From the NCBI GenBank assembly GCA_001599755.1, contig BCHX01000005.1, forward strand, positions 3,654,409-3,718,408: a DNA stretch of 64,000 nt. The letters are read 5' to 3'. Each line of letters begins with the position of its first letter. The stretch's first letter is position 1. Positions 1 to 10,517 of the stretch are shown here, piece by piece. The DNA is from Gliomastix tumulicola. Its lineage: Eukaryota > Ascomycota > Sordariomycetes > Hypocreales > Bionectriaceae. The position numbers were made by a program, and so were the translations under genes. Below the pieces are notes generated by a model. The model made no database searches. It had not been told where the DNA came from and saw nothing but the letters and a program-made list of their open reading frames with translations.

Positions 1-1667
1 ATCATAATCCTCTCATTCTCCCTCCTCTCGGTCATCATCTACCGCTTCTCCAAGAAGAAATCCAAAAACCTGCCCCCAGGCCCTCCCGGCAAATTCCTCA
101 TCGGCAACCTCCACGACCTCCCGCCCCCGGGCGTCCCCGAATACCAGCACTGGCTCCCGCACAAGGACGCCTACGGCCCCATCTCCTCTGTCAGCTTCCT
201 CGGCCAGACCCTCGTCCTCCTGCACGACCGCGACGCAGCCTTCGAGCTCCTCGAGCGGCGCGTGTGCTCGAGCCGGCCCGCCATGACCTTCTGCAACATG
301 TGCGGGTACGAGGAGTTCGTGGCGAACCAGTCGTACAGCGAGCGGTTCGTCAAGCACAGGCTGTTCATACACCAGTCGCTGGGGACGAGGCGGCTGGTGG
401 AGCAGTTTCATCCCGTGCAGAGGGTTGAGGTGGGGAGGTTATTGGTGAGGGCGTTGGAGGAGCCTGGGAAGCTGATGAAGCACTTCAAAACGTACGTTAG
501 CTTGGCTCGTAATAATGATGGATGGACTCGACCGGTCGGAACGCAGTGATGTGGACTTTTTGCTGACCGGATCATAGTGAAGCGGGAGCCATCATCCTGA
601 AAATCACGTATGGGTATTCCGTCGAACGCAAAGTGCCAGATCCTTTGGTCCGCCTCATCGAGCAGATGGCAGAGAACTTCTTCCACTCCATCGTTCCCCT
701 AGCATGGATAGTCGATGGAATCCCCGCCCTCGCCCGTCTGCCAGACTGGCTGCCCGGCATGTCCTTCAAGAAGACCGCCGACGCGTGGCGCGAGGTCACC
801 ACCATGACCACCGAGATCCCATACGGCTTCGCAAGGCAGCATGCGGCGGTGAGCCAGCCAACTCTCGTGTCGCAGCTTGTCGAGAACTGCAGCAGCAAGG
901 ATCCGGAGCGCGGACTAGGGTACGAAGACGAGAAGGTGATCAAGCTCGTGACCGCAGCCATGTATGCCGGCGCCGCGGAGACAACCATCTCTAGCCTGAG
1001 CACCTTTGTCCTCGCCATGCTCAAGTTCCCCGAGGTCCAGCGGACCGCCCAGGCAGAGATCGACAGGGTGATTGGGAAAGGCCGCCTGCCCGATTATGAA
1101 GATCGTGAGAGGCTCCCGTACGTGGACGCGCTGGCGAAGGAAGCTCTCCGATGGTGGCCGGTTGCTCCTCTGGGTGTGCCACACCGAACAGACGAGGACG
1201 TCGAGTTCCGCGGGTACTTCATCCCGAAGTCTTCGATCTTGGTGCCCGGGGTTTGGTGGTTCCTGCACGATTCGGAGGTGTATCGGGACCCTGAACTCTT
1301 CGATCCGACGAGGTTCCTCCCGCCGCGCAACGAGCCAGACCCGAACACCGTTGCCTTTGGTTTCGGACGAAGGATCTGTCCGGGTAGATTCCTCGCCGAT
1401 GCTAGTATCTTCCTGACGCTCGCCCAGATGCTGGCCACCTTTGATATGCAGAAGGCCGTTGACGCGGACGGAAACGTGATTGAGCCGCCCGCGGAGAGCA
1501 CACCGGGGACAGTCGACAATCCCAAACCGTTTCCCTACCGTCTGACGCCGAGAAGCGAGGCCCATCGGAAGCTGATCCAGAGTGTCGAGAGGGAGTACCC
1601 ATGGGAGCGGAGCGGTGCGGAGAATCTGGGAAACAAGGAGTTCCTCCAACGGATCGGGGCGATGTAA
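1..1667 (+). CDS. Cytochrome P450 monooxygenase, 5' end cut off by the window
   Basis: Haem-thiolate monooxygenase, probably anchored in the ER membrane. Exons are 1-491 and 578-1667; the 86-bp intron begins GTACGT and ends ATCATAG, and joining them keeps the frame (ITYGY segment after the junction). About 526 residues are visible. The fragment opens inside a hydrophobic helix (IIILSFSLLSVII) followed by a basic stretch and the proline hinge LPPGPPG, so only a few N-terminal residues are missing. Visible family signatures are the I-helix AGAAETT (about residue 294), the ExxR of helix K (EALR, about 352) and the haem loop FGFGRRICPG with Cys about 431. The general look (PPGPPGKFLIGNLHDLP, KITYGY) is that of fungal P450s near the OrdA/CYP64 type, a family known from secondary metabolism; the substrate cannot be read from sequence. 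No biosynthetic core gene is visible downstream. Confidence 0.93.
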
Positions 1668-2333
1668 TCGTAAAACATTCGCCGTGCAGCAAAAGGACGG
1701 GAGGTAGTCACGGGGGAGCAGAATCCAGAAAGCTGAAGTGGTGCGCTGGAGGTCCCGACGGCAGAAAAAAGGTGGAGAGTCGGGATGTTCAGAACAAAAA
1801 AGGGCCGTACCTCCCAAAAGCTGCAACGACCGTGAATCTGCCATTCGATGATATGGCTGTTTATAGGGGCATTTACTATGTTTTGAAGGCTGTTCAGTAG
1901 TACCACATATCATCCGACAGGGTTTATTTGCCTGATTCTTTTCTCTGGTGACCGTGTAATGACTCCTGTCGTTTTGGTCATCGTAAGATCACAAAAAGTT
2001 GAGGTTGAACGCATGCCGTATTTGGAAGGCGGTAAGACCCTCCAGCAGTCACCCCCGGCTGAACTCGACACCTGGAGAGATTTCATACAGCATACTTAGT
2101 AGAGCCCACCTGAACCCGACAAATGTCAGAGTTCTTTCATTTCATGGACTTGGGGGAAAACATAGACCGCGAGTCTGATATATTTTGTCGGCTCTGTCTC
2201 TTCGACAAACGAAGCAGGCATTAACTGCTCTGGCTGTCTATCTCGGCCCACGTCTTCCTCCCCCTCCTCGTTAAGTCAAGTACCCTCTGGCATCCAGCAC
2301 GTATGTGTTAGCCCAATAAAGAACAATATAGTT
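1668..2333. other. Intergenic, nothing recognised
   Basis: Downstream of the P450 stop codon. The overlapping open frames on both strands have no recognisable domain or conserved splice pattern. Confidence 0.5.
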
Positions 2334-2481
2334 ATGCGTCTCTGCTTGGCTCTGGTCCTGCCGAACGCTGGTCCAGGTTCCCAGGCGACACCGCGTGGAG
2401 GTGCAGAGTCCGGCTTCGTCGCCCTCTTTTTTCAAGGGAAAAACCGGGTGCCGGAGCAGCCCGTAAAAAACCCCTGGGCGT
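2334..2481 (-). repeat. Dispersed 3'-end element, copy 1
   Basis: About 148 bp immediately downstream (minus sense) of the stop codon of the micro-exon candidate. It contains a CCCGG/CCGGG-type inverted pair around a short loop, then a conserved core around 2376-2425 (GTGGAGGTGCAGAGTCCGGC on the plus strand) and ends at GAGACGC in minus sense. Related copies lie at 4470-4619 and 5986-6115. I see no terminal inverted repeats or target-site duplication, so no transposon class is assigned. Confidence 0.6.
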
Positions 2482-3094
2482 TTACACCTCCGAGGAGGGC
2501 TCGGCCTCTTTCTCCTTCTCGGCCGCGGCGGCCTTCTCGAGCTACATCCTCTTAGCTTCCACTTGATGTCAAGACCATTCCCACGTGACATACCTCGGCA
2601 AAGCGTAGCTGTAATTCGGGGTTGTATGTAAGTCAGAACTCTGACGGTGGAAGTATTGGCGGTAGGAATAACATTACCTTGAATCGGTCCTGAGGCCGGC
2701 CCCCCGGGCGTACCATTGTCAGAGAAAACAAGTCGCCTGAGAAATGGAAAGGAAAAAGAGTCGCGGCTTGGGGCCAATACACGCCTAAGACGCAAGGCCC
2801 TATAACCCCAATACTCTCTCGATTGTGTGGGTGCGTATTGGGGAGGACTTACGGCCCGTTTCCACTTGGCCCACTGGTTGGTAATGTTGTTAGCCCCAGG
2901 AAAGAGATTGTTTCCATTGAATCACGCACCTCCAAGGACGTCTTGTCCTGAAAAGTGAGCGAGATGAGTAAGGAACCGTTATTTCACCCGTAATATGTCG
3001 CACCTTGGGCTGCTTCGCAGCCTCCTTCTGCTTCTCCTCGGTTGCCGCTGGGTGAGCCTGGGCGTGGGCGGGTGGTGGCGCCGTGGAAATTCAT
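2482..3094 (-). other. Candidate gene or gene relic built of very short exons, copy 1
   Basis: Unrecognised. On the minus strand a series of short blocks, each bounded by AG and GT, can be read in one phase: 3004-3094 (91 nt, ends EKQKEAAKQPK), 2930-2947 (DKTSLE), 2853-2873 (WAKWKRA), 2678-2689 (DRFK), 2594-2608 (LRFAE) and 2482-2541 (LEKAAAAEKEKEAEPSSEV, then TAA). The internal blocks are 18, 21, 12 and 15 nt, all phase 0, with donors GTGCGT, GTAAGT, GTAATG and GTATGT. The combined product would be a small Lys/Glu/Ala-rich protein. No clean start was found: the lysine-rich frame of the first block meets a TGA at its 5' edge, so this may be a decayed gene. A second region (4620-4824) has the same kind of 3' end, which argues against pure chance. 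Confidence 0.3.
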
Positions 3095-4469
3095 CTGCCA
3101 GCCAAGAAACATTGATCAGTCGAGGAAACGCAAGATAACTACTTAGGTGACAGGGGTGGGCTTACCCTTGCTCGGTCTAAGTAGCAGAATCGTTCAGATG
3201 TCAGTAAAAAGATCAGTGCAGTTCCAGGCGTGCTAGCAGGAGGGTCACCGAACGGATGGAGGGATCTTCTGGTGGCATGGAGAGTCAGCTAGCGAAGCCC
3301 GACACTGAACGTGGTAATGCCTGGACGTACGAGTGGTCGTGAGCTCTACTATCAAGCGTTAACAAGTATTCAAGATAGTGGGAAAGGTTCCACAGACAAG
3401 ATTGAGGTAGCTGCTAGCGTCAGGAGTCAGTAAGCTAGACGGTAAGGATTTGAGCTGTGAGTACGAGACGGACGAACGAGTTTCAGAGTAACTGCTATCA
3501 CTGAATGTTAGTAGGCCATGAAGCCAGGCAAAGGGCAACATCACAGATGCAAACAATTGGGTGCTTGTCGCAGTTCCACATCACCCATAGTAGACGGTCA
3601 ATGGCACCATGGGGGAATCAGACTTACGATTGAATCGTCTGTTATCCACGTGCATCCATGCACGCACAAACGTTAGCCACCACTTCGTGCAAGCTCGAGC
3701 CACAGGACGTGTCATACCGACGGCGAATTTTTTGGGGGAATACTGCATGTGTCCACGTCAGCATAAGTCCAATGAAAGGCAAAAGAAACATGATCAAGAC
3801 GCATGACATACAAAACGCGGCGAACTCGGGGCGCGGTAGAAGAAGACTGCGCAAGTGAAGGTGAGGCAAGCGCGTTCTTGATAGTGGGAAGAGGAGAAAA
3901 ATGGGAGGAGAAGGGAAGAATTTAAAGAACGAAGGTACTAGTAGGTTGAGGTGGTGCGAGAAGATTCTAGTGGGGGCGGTGAAGGGCAGCAACGAGGAAG
4001 GTGCGGGTTAGCAGTCAGAGGAAAGTGAGCTTAGGGTGAGAAACCATGCAGGTGCTATCTATATCAGAACGTGCTATCGATAAGATACTTGACGGCCCAA
4101 GGTGCTGGGAGGTGCTCGAAAGATTTAAACAGTTACTACTGGTAGTATATAAAGGCAGGCCTCGGCAAACGGGACTTCGTCAGGACGTGAGACGCCCCGA
4201 CGAGATACGACGTATTTGTCTGCAGCATTATGCCAGATAATCAGAGGTTAAATGGCAGATACACATTCATGCTGTCGTGTATTTGATGTCTATCGCCGTA
4301 TAAAAATCGTTCGATACTCCATTCCAAATCAAGAGTGTGTGACACTGTCATCCTCTTGTCCTAACTACTAGTAGTAACCATTGCCCCCCCCCAATATCCA
4401 AGCCATATAATCCTGGCCCATGCGAGCGTGAAGGAAAACGACACCGCATCGACAAACAAGCAGCCATCC
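3095..4469. other. Intergenic, nothing recognised
   Basis: Mixed-composition sequence with only short frames in all six phases and no family signature. The 5' part could hold further small exons of the neighbouring candidate, but none is convincing. Confidence 0.4.
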
Positions 4470-4619
4470 ATGCGTCTCTGATCGGCTCTGGCCTCGGCAA
4501 AAAAATGCAGGGCCGGGTTCCCGGGTGACACCAGCGTGGAGGTTCAGAGTCCGACTTCGTCACCCTTTTTGGGGGGGAGGGAAAGACCGGGTAGCACCCG
4601 GAAAAAAACCCTGAGGCGT
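4470..4619 (-). repeat. Dispersed 3'-end element, copy 2
   Basis: Aligns by eye with 2334-2481 along its whole length, including the post-stop ACGCC(T)CAGGG, the CCGGGTGCTACCCGG hairpin, the GTGGAGG(T)CAGAGTCCG core and the GAGACGC end. Differences are mostly substitutions and homopolymer length. Confidence 0.6.
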
Positions 4620-4824
4620 CTACGCCTCCTTGGAGGCGGTGCCGTCGTCGGCCTTGGCCTTGGCCTTCTCCTGCTATCAGGACCATTAGTTGCCGACTCA
4701 CCTCAGGTTGTCGGATGGACAGTCCTGAGTACTCACTTCTGCGCAAATGGCCTGCAATGACGGTTGGACCCGCGTCAGAAGCTTGGCTGCGGAAAGGACG
4801 TGCCAGACCAAATCTTACCTTCCA
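4620..4824 (-). other. Candidate micro-exon gene or relic, copy 2
   Basis: Paralogous 3' end to the candidate at 2482-3094. Minus-strand blocks: 4819-4824 (WK, 6 nt), 4737-4751 (AICAE, 15 nt, the same length and same final AE as LRFAE in copy 1) and 4620-4673 (QEKAKAKADDGTASKEA, then TAG). Donors are GTAAGA and GTGAGT; acceptors are GAGCAG, TTGCAG and GATAG. All are phase 0. Both copies end in an EKA-rich acidic/basic tail and run into the same 3' element. No 5' exons could be placed further upstream, so the gene is incomplete or degenerate here. Confidence 0.3.
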
Positions 4825-5985
4825 CTGCTCCTAACAATCGGCTAGGTCAGCGAATCCTCGCCTCCATGAAGGATATTCATAAACTCACTAGGACGGTCGG
4901 CCGAGGGGGAGGCTAAGAATGGAACGATCAGTAGTGACGGCCAACTGGCTCCTTCCAAGGGTGTCTCAACATGGCCGCCTTGGCCTCCTATCGGCAACCT
5001 GTCAGATCACTCTGGTTCTCACAGCAGGATGTAGATGCACGTACAATGACCCGAGGGTCGGATTGCTACTATGTATTAGCAAAAGAAACTGAGAGCACCG
5101 GCAAATGGTAAGGTAATGCGAAGATAGATCCATGCATGGCCTTGGAAGATGCTTCGTATTTGCCTGTAAACACTGTCAAATAATCACAGGTATAAGTAGT
5201 ACGGTGTGAACTACTACTCAGCAGAAACGAGAATTCCTTCCTCGCCATACGACTGGCCGGTCAGAGCCAACACAGACATTTTCCATATGACGAAGATGCA
5301 AGATGCACTTTGGCTTGCCCTCTTTAATGCGGCTTAGAAGGACGGAATAAGGCTCAGCCCAGTGATCAGACGAGAATCCTTAGGCGCCGATGTTTTGATG
5401 AACACTGTGAAGCAGGCGACGCTCAAATAAGATACACCACTGGATTGGCGCAAGGTATGATGAGCTAACAATTTGAGGTAGCTGAAGATCCAGAGTATAT
5501 GTCAAACCCCAAAACGTTACGACTTCTGGTCCTCCCTCCCTCCCCTTATACAACATCAACGCCAACAATATCATCTGCTTTCGTGACCTTGATGAGTCCA
5601 CCTCCCTCGACAATATTAATTCGCGTTCGTCCCCCCGCCCATATGAGTGAGCTAGGCACGCGCTGAGGCTTCGTCCCATCCACTTCCCATTGGTATTTTC
5701 TGGTCATGGGTCGGGCGTCTTCGCCGTCGCCGTTGCCGTCGTTAAGCGATCGCTCTCCAGTCGTTTTCCCCAGCGCCATCCTCGCTTGCTCTTCGTCTTG
5801 CGGTTGATCCACCCGAGCAGGCATCATCTTGGAAGCGCGTGCGACCTTCAGTCGGCTGAAGTAGTGCGCGCGAAGTGGCAATGGGCGGGTCAATATTATC
5901 CTATTCAACATCAGCTGTATCGCGTTGCTCGTGGTGAAGTGCGCGAGAAGGCTCACATTTTCCACGTGGTTCAGTCGTCCGAAAG
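4825..5985. other. Intergenic, nothing recognised
   Basis: Contains a 147-codon minus-strand frame (5546-5989) with no recognisable domain, no signal peptide and no family motif; not called as a gene. Confidence 0.4.
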
Positions 5986-6115
5986 CCACGTCTCTGCTCA
6001 GCCCCGGGTATCGTCCCGGGTTGCCCAGGCGGCACCGCGTGGAGGTGCAGAGTACGATTTTGCCGCCCTTTTAGGAGTATCTGGACACGCGCTACCAGCG
6101 TTCCAGACTACTCCA
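5986..6115 (-). repeat. Dispersed 3'-end element, copy 3 (degenerate)
   Basis: The core GGCACCGCGTGGAGGTGCAGAGT is shared nearly exactly with 2376-2425. In minus sense the similarity begins at CTCC..GGAGTAG, matching the tail and stop of the other two copies, and ends at the same GAGACG. The hairpin part is degraded. No upstream exon blocks are convincing. The copy directly abuts the tandem-repeat block at 6246-6700. Confidence 0.5.
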
Positions 6116-6245
6116 AGGAGACAAATGGCATCATGCTGGTGCACGAGCCATTATGACACCTCTTCTGCCCACTGGCAGGACCTCTCTCCTCGCTCACAAG
6201 AACAACTCGTCCGAAGACCTTCTGCCCGACGGCATGATCGACTTG

Positions 6246-6700
6246 TCCCAAGACATCGCCCGAAGGCACGCTCGACTGCTGTCCGAAGACGCGTCCGCCC
6301 GAAGGCACTCTGCCCGAAGGCACCATCGAGTCTTGTCCGAAGACAGCTCTACTCGCTCACAGGATCGACTTGTCTAAAGACCTTCTGCGCAGGGGCAGGG
6401 TCGACTCTTGTCCGAAGACACTTCTGTGGCATGGTCCTTCCGCCTCTGAAGGCACTCTCGACGGCTATCCGAAGATGCGCCCGCCCGAAGGCCTACGACT
6501 GCTGTCCGAAGACGCGTCCACCCGAAGGCATCATCGAGTCTTGTCCGAAGACAGCTCTACTCGCTCACAGGATCGACTTGTCCGAAGACCTTCTGCGCAG
6601 GGGCAGGGTCGACTCTTGTCCGAAGACACTTCTGTGGCATGGTCCTTCCGCCCCTGAAGGCCTCTCGACTGCTATCCGAAGATGCGTCCGCCCGAAGGCA
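6246..6700. repeat. ~208-bp tandem duplication built of CCGAAG-type subrepeats
   Basis: Segments recur at an offset of 208 bp, for example the block starting ATCGAGTCTTGTCCGAAGAC at 6325 and again at 6533, and GGATCGACTTGT at 6362 and 6570. Roughly 2.3 units are present. Each unit is itself built from many CCGAAGGCA or CCGAAGAC words. The long plus-strand frame across it (5690-6748) is a by-product of the repeat, not a gene. Confidence 0.85.
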
Positions 6701-6944
6701 CATCCGCCCGAAGGCACGCTCGACTGGCATCTCTACCCGAAGGCATGATTGAATATGTGCGAAGGCACTTCTGCTCGCCCGCTAGACCGACTCTTATCCG
6801 AAGACTCTGCTCGCGGCTCCTTGTTCATTCGCTGTTCTCTTATCGACGGTTCGTCCGTCCCCTCGCGGCTCGTCCAGTGGCAACATGCCAAGACACGCCA
6901 GCTTGTCCACAGCACTTAGTCTTGTTTGAGCCAATCCCAACTTC

Positions 6945-7310
6945 TTGTGTGTTCTCGACTTCTCGACTTCTCGTATGCTCTCGACTTCTCGTATGCTCTC
7001 GACTTCTCGTATGCTCTCGACTTCTCGTATGCTCTCGACTTCTCGTATGCTCTCGACTTCTCGTNNNNNNNNNNNNNNNNNNNNNNNNNNNNNNNNNNNN
7101 NNNNNNNNNNNNNNNNNNNNNNNNNNNNNNNNNNNNNNNNNNNNNNNNNNNNNNNNNNNNNNNNCTCGTATGCTCTCGACTTCTCGTATGCTCTCGACTT
7201 CTCGTATGCTCTCGACTTCTCGTATGCTCTCGACTTCTCGTATGCTCTCGACTTCTCGTGTGTTCTCGACTTCTCGTGTGTTCTCGACTTCTCGTGTGTT
7301 CTCGATCTTG
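6945..7310. repeat. 18-bp minisatellite interrupted by an assembly gap
   Basis: Perfect or near-perfect head-to-tail copies of TCGTATGCTCTCGACTTC flank a run of Ns. The 3' edge units drift to TCGTGTGTTCTCGACTTC. About six units lie on each side of the gap. The frames through it (CSRLLV-type or EHTRSR-type repeats) are artefacts of the 18-nt period. Confidence 0.95.
7065..7164. other. Assembly gap of 100 Ns inside the minisatellite
   Basis: Exactly 100 N characters, the conventional size for a gap of unknown length, flanked on both sides by the same 18-bp repeat. The true array length is therefore unknown. Confidence 0.99.
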
Positions 7311-8619
7311 GGCTGCCGATGCAGATTCGGTCCTGTGTAGCTTCTTCATAGTGCTTGTGGCACATCTCTTGGCAAGTCTCTCTCGTCGCGCAAGTTTTCG
7401 GTACCAACCTGGCGCATGCGTGAGTGTTTGAACAAATGCTGCTGTCGGCAACTTACAAATGATGGCCGTGGAGGTGAATGGTGTTGGTCGCGCCTTGGTG
7501 ACTGATTTTTGATGTGGGTTGGGAACGAGAAAAATCAGAATTCCCATTCGTATGTGACGCGCGTCGTTCAAAGTGTGCATTGATTCTAGCACCTTCCAAG
7601 CCCAAATCATGGGAAGGTGCGATGCACAGGAAGGCCTATCCACGGCAATCACTGTAGGCACCAGTAGTGAGGCTACGCCACGTTCGGAAGGGAGTCGGTT
7701 GCAACGGAAGGTGCAAATGGACTACAAGTATAAGGGCGAATATTAGACTGTGTATTGCGCGAATGGCGCCAAAACACCAAGGTATTGGTGGCATAATATC
7801 GCAAATTATGGCCACCGAACTATTCTTGTCTTTTAGCTTTTCTTCTTGCTCCTTTTGAACTCGCTCAGTCAGTCTTTTTAAGCACTTAGAGCTTCTCTCA
7901 CTTCGCTCTCACCTTCTTCTCACCCCAGGTCGTACCTTCCTTTCCNCCCTTCACCGCCCCTGCCGTTTGGTAGACGGGAACCTTCTCGCATCACTTTGGT
8001 CTCGCACTCGCACCCCCCCACCCGTGTTTGCGATACTAATTCCGAGATAGGTCACGAAGCGGCATGAGGCGGACGAAGAGGACGAGGCGGCTACTCGAAT
8101 ATTCTAGCCGGTGTGGAAATGGAGGACGAAGCGCTGTGGTCTGGGGAGGACTTGGTCCTACACAACTGAGCTAGCTGCTGGTAAATGGAGATGCATGGAC
8201 GTTTGTGATGTGATTTGATGACAAATGCAATAACGTACTCATTATTAATTCCTCTAGAGCTCTTTCATCCTCGATCCCAATCTATTGCTATCTACAGTAT
8301 TACTCTTCATCTGAATGCCCTTGACTTGGACTTATAATCCTTCTACCCGGACACGAACTTCTATGGCAGCTCATTTCCCAAATTGAAATATCATAGGACT
8401 AGTAACAAGAGATTTGAATCAAAATTGTGTTCATGCTATTCGTACTAGCAGTAAATTGACAATCTCGAGTTCTTGGAGGGGTATAGGATAAAATTCTCGT
8501 AAAGCTTACACATGCCCAGACACCAATCCCGGACCGACGCTTCTTCTCTCGACCGCCGAGACTTTCGCTTGTCTTTGATGATCTCACGCTGATCATCAAC
8601 GACCAATTGCTCGGGTTCC
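7311..8619. other. Intergenic, nothing recognised
   Basis: Includes a pyrimidine-rich stretch (about 7860-8030) with one undetermined base at 7946. No coding or RNA gene could be supported. Confidence 0.4.
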
Positions 8620-9621
8620 CTATAGCTGTATGATATAAAGGGAGATAGCCGGTATCCCCACTCGCCGTCCGGGCTGTAGCCCGTCTACGCCCTGCCATAG
8701 CCGCCTAACAACGCCCAGACCATGCACCGGCTCGTACCTATCAATTCTCGTTGTTGCCTTCTTGCATCTCCGCAAATCGTTCTCTAGAGAAGCCCAGTGC
8801 CAGTCCTGGTGCTCAAACATGCGGTGCTCCCTCCATACCACGAGAGTCTTCTGATAAACAGTTATTTCAATGAGACAATCTCCATCCGCTTCTCGGGAGC
8901 ATCTGATATTGTAGTCTGTCATGCATTCTGCGCAAGATATTGCGCTGTTTCTTTGATCGTCGTCTATCCCATCCGCGTCGACTGGTATCAGGCGATCGCT
9001 AGATGTTGTCCGATGCTGACAGAACCTGATCGGCGGATTTACCCAGAATCCTTGACACGGTCCGTTGCGGACGATCGTATTCGTCCGCAGCAACAACTGG
9101 TCTTGAACAATTCGGGCGGAGACGTCTTGCGAATAGATGGCCCCGTGGTTGCCACTGGCTGCTGAGCTGAACTCGAGAGCGCTGAGAGGTAGTCCGTGGG
9201 CTTCACCACGGAGATGTCGATTCATGACCAGACGCGGTATATAGTAAGGGATGTAAAGTCTGTTGTTGAAATTCAGCACACTTGCTGATTTATGCTGGCA
9301 TTGCTTCTGGCTTTCCGTCTGCTGCCAAGTAGCAGTGGTCAATGATAGGTTGGCTTGGTGGTGCAACATTAGGCAACCTTCGCAGAGGTAGAGGTCCGGA
9401 TTGTCCTTCTCCAGGCGGCAAAGCAACTTGAGGATTCTTTTGCCTGAAGGAGTCCGCAGGCGGCAGGCAACATCCTGCCGAAAATATTTGTAGTAAAAGG
9501 TGCGGCATGTGAGGTCGAGGCAGATCTGGGCGACGATGCTCAAGTGTGACTTGACTTCGAGGATGAGCTCCGGCGGAAACGCCATCCATCCCAGGCCTGC
9601 TATAGATGTTGAGTTATCCAT
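8620..9621 (-). CDS. F-box-like domain protein
   Basis: A single-exon frame of 333 residues from the chosen ATG at 9621 (MDNSTSIAG); an in-frame ATG at 9735 would add 38 residues but puts a long leader before the domain. Near the N-terminus, MAFPPELILEVKSHLSIVAQ followed by CLDLTCRTFYYKYF fits the leucine/proline-rich F-box pattern, by which such proteins bind Skp1 in SCF ubiquitin ligases (family knowledge). Several cysteines follow (LCEGCLMLHH at about residue 80, CAECMTDYNIRC later), as in many fungal F-box-like proteins of unknown target. The C-terminal ~40 residues look less protein-like, so a 3' intron or a different end is possible. Function of the substrate-binding part is unknown. 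Confidence 0.7.
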   Translation of the reverse strand: MDNSTSIAGLGWMAFPPELILEVKSHLSIVAQICLDLTCRTFYYKYFRQDVACRLRTPSGKRILKLLCRLEKDNPDLYLCEGCLMLHHQANLSLTTATWQQTESQKQCQHKSASVLNFNNRLYIPYYIPRLVMNRHLRGEAHGLPLSALEFSSAASGNHGAIYSQDVSARIVQDQLLLRTNTIVRNGPCQGFWVNPPIRFCQHRTTSSDRLIPVDADGIDDDQRNSAISCAECMTDYNIRCSREADGDCLIEITVYQKTLVVWREHRMFEHQDWHWASLENDLRRCKKATTRIDRYEPVHGLGVVRRLWQGVDGLQPGRRVGIPAISLYIIQL

Positions 9622-9842
9622 GCTGCGCGCAAGTCGTGTTGAGAGGGTTGTGCGAGAATGAAGCGGGAGGAAAGCTTCGTGGGAAGTACACGCTAGTATC
9701 GGACTGTATGCGAAATGAATACGAGCATCTCGCACTTCCTAGAGCTATACAACTGTCAGGATTTTATAGCCTTGGTAGCCACGTTTGAGTGGCTGGGCGC
9801 TGCTCGTCGTGAGTCACACCGACGAAACTTACATTCATCCTC

Positions 9843-10517
9843 TCACCCAGCCCCCGGGCTAGACCCATTTTCCTGCCACCGCTTCGGCTTCTCCTCCTCG
9901 CCGTTCCTCCTCATCGCCGTGTCGCACAGCTTCTCATCGCCACACTCGCACTCGCCGCCGGGCCTCCGCCACCGGAATGTGATGCTCCACCGTGTCGCCC
10001 TCGGCCGGACCGTGCCATCCGCCAGGGTATCTGTCTTGCGGGACCGGATCCCGTGTGTCCAGTGCAGCCGGGCGTCCCCGCGCATCTGCATCATGCTCCG
10101 CGCGGGCAGATCAACGTCCACCTTGCGACCGGTCGATCCGCCCTCGGAGAACTGCATCATCATGGGGGCGCCGAGTGAGAGCGCGTACAGCTGGTCGAAG
10201 GGACCGTGGGTGTCGACGTGTGGCGGGATGCCAGTGCCCGGGGCGTACTGCTGCAGACACACTGAGTCGGGCGGCCTGTCCTCAGTCGTTGGGAGAAGAG
10301 GGACGAGCCAGTCTGGGTACTCGATCCAGGGCGCGTCGTCGTCGAGGCCGAAGGTCTTGTAGCTGAACTCGTGGCCGTAGTGGAGGGAGAGGCGGCCGCG
10401 GCGGTCCGGCCATTCGAGCTCGTGGGTGAAGATGTGGATGAGTTTCTTCTCGTGCTCCGGCGTGATGAAGTCCTCCTGCATGAGGATTCCTGATGGCGAG
10501 ATGGGGAGCTCCTCCAT
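9843..10517 (-). CDS. AlkB-like 2-oxoglutarate/Fe(II) dioxygenase
   Basis: A 224-residue, intronless protein. It carries the full AlkB-type active site: iron ligands in HVD (His100, Asp102) and His155 within LHWTHGI, and the 2-oxoglutarate-binding R-x5-R (Arg176...Arg182 in RWSITFR). The substrate-side features LQQYAPGTGIPPH and LGAPMMMQF resemble the ALKBH8/ALKBH5-like branch rather than bacterial AlkB. Family members oxidatively demethylate or modify nucleic-acid bases, especially tRNA or mRNA; which substrate applies here cannot be told. The ATG at 10517 is preceded by an A/T-rich leader with no earlier in-frame start. The C-terminus, after GGECECGDEKLCD, is charged and probably disordered. 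Confidence 0.88.
   Translation of the reverse strand: MEELPISPSGILMQEDFITPEHEKKLIHIFTHELEWPDRRGRLSLHYGHEFSYKTFGLDDDAPWIEYPDWLVPLLPTTEDRPPDSVCLQQYAPGTGIPPHVDTHGPFDQLYALSLGAPMMMQFSEGGSTGRKVDVDLPARSMMQMRGDARLHWTHGIRSRKTDTLADGTVRPRATRWSITFRWRRPGGECECGDEKLCDTAMRRNGEEEKPKRWQENGSSPGAG

Noticed and set aside
5546..5989. 147-codon minus-strand frame
   Set aside because: No recognisable motif, lies in a repeat-rich region and overlaps one element copy.
5690..6748. 352-codon plus-strand frame
   Set aside because: It crosses the 208-bp tandem repeat and owes its length to the repeat period; no domain or start context.
6840..7661. Long frames of CSRLLV or EHTRSR repeats around the N run
   Set aside because: The 18-bp minisatellite has a length divisible by three, so every frame stays open; not protein-coding evidence.
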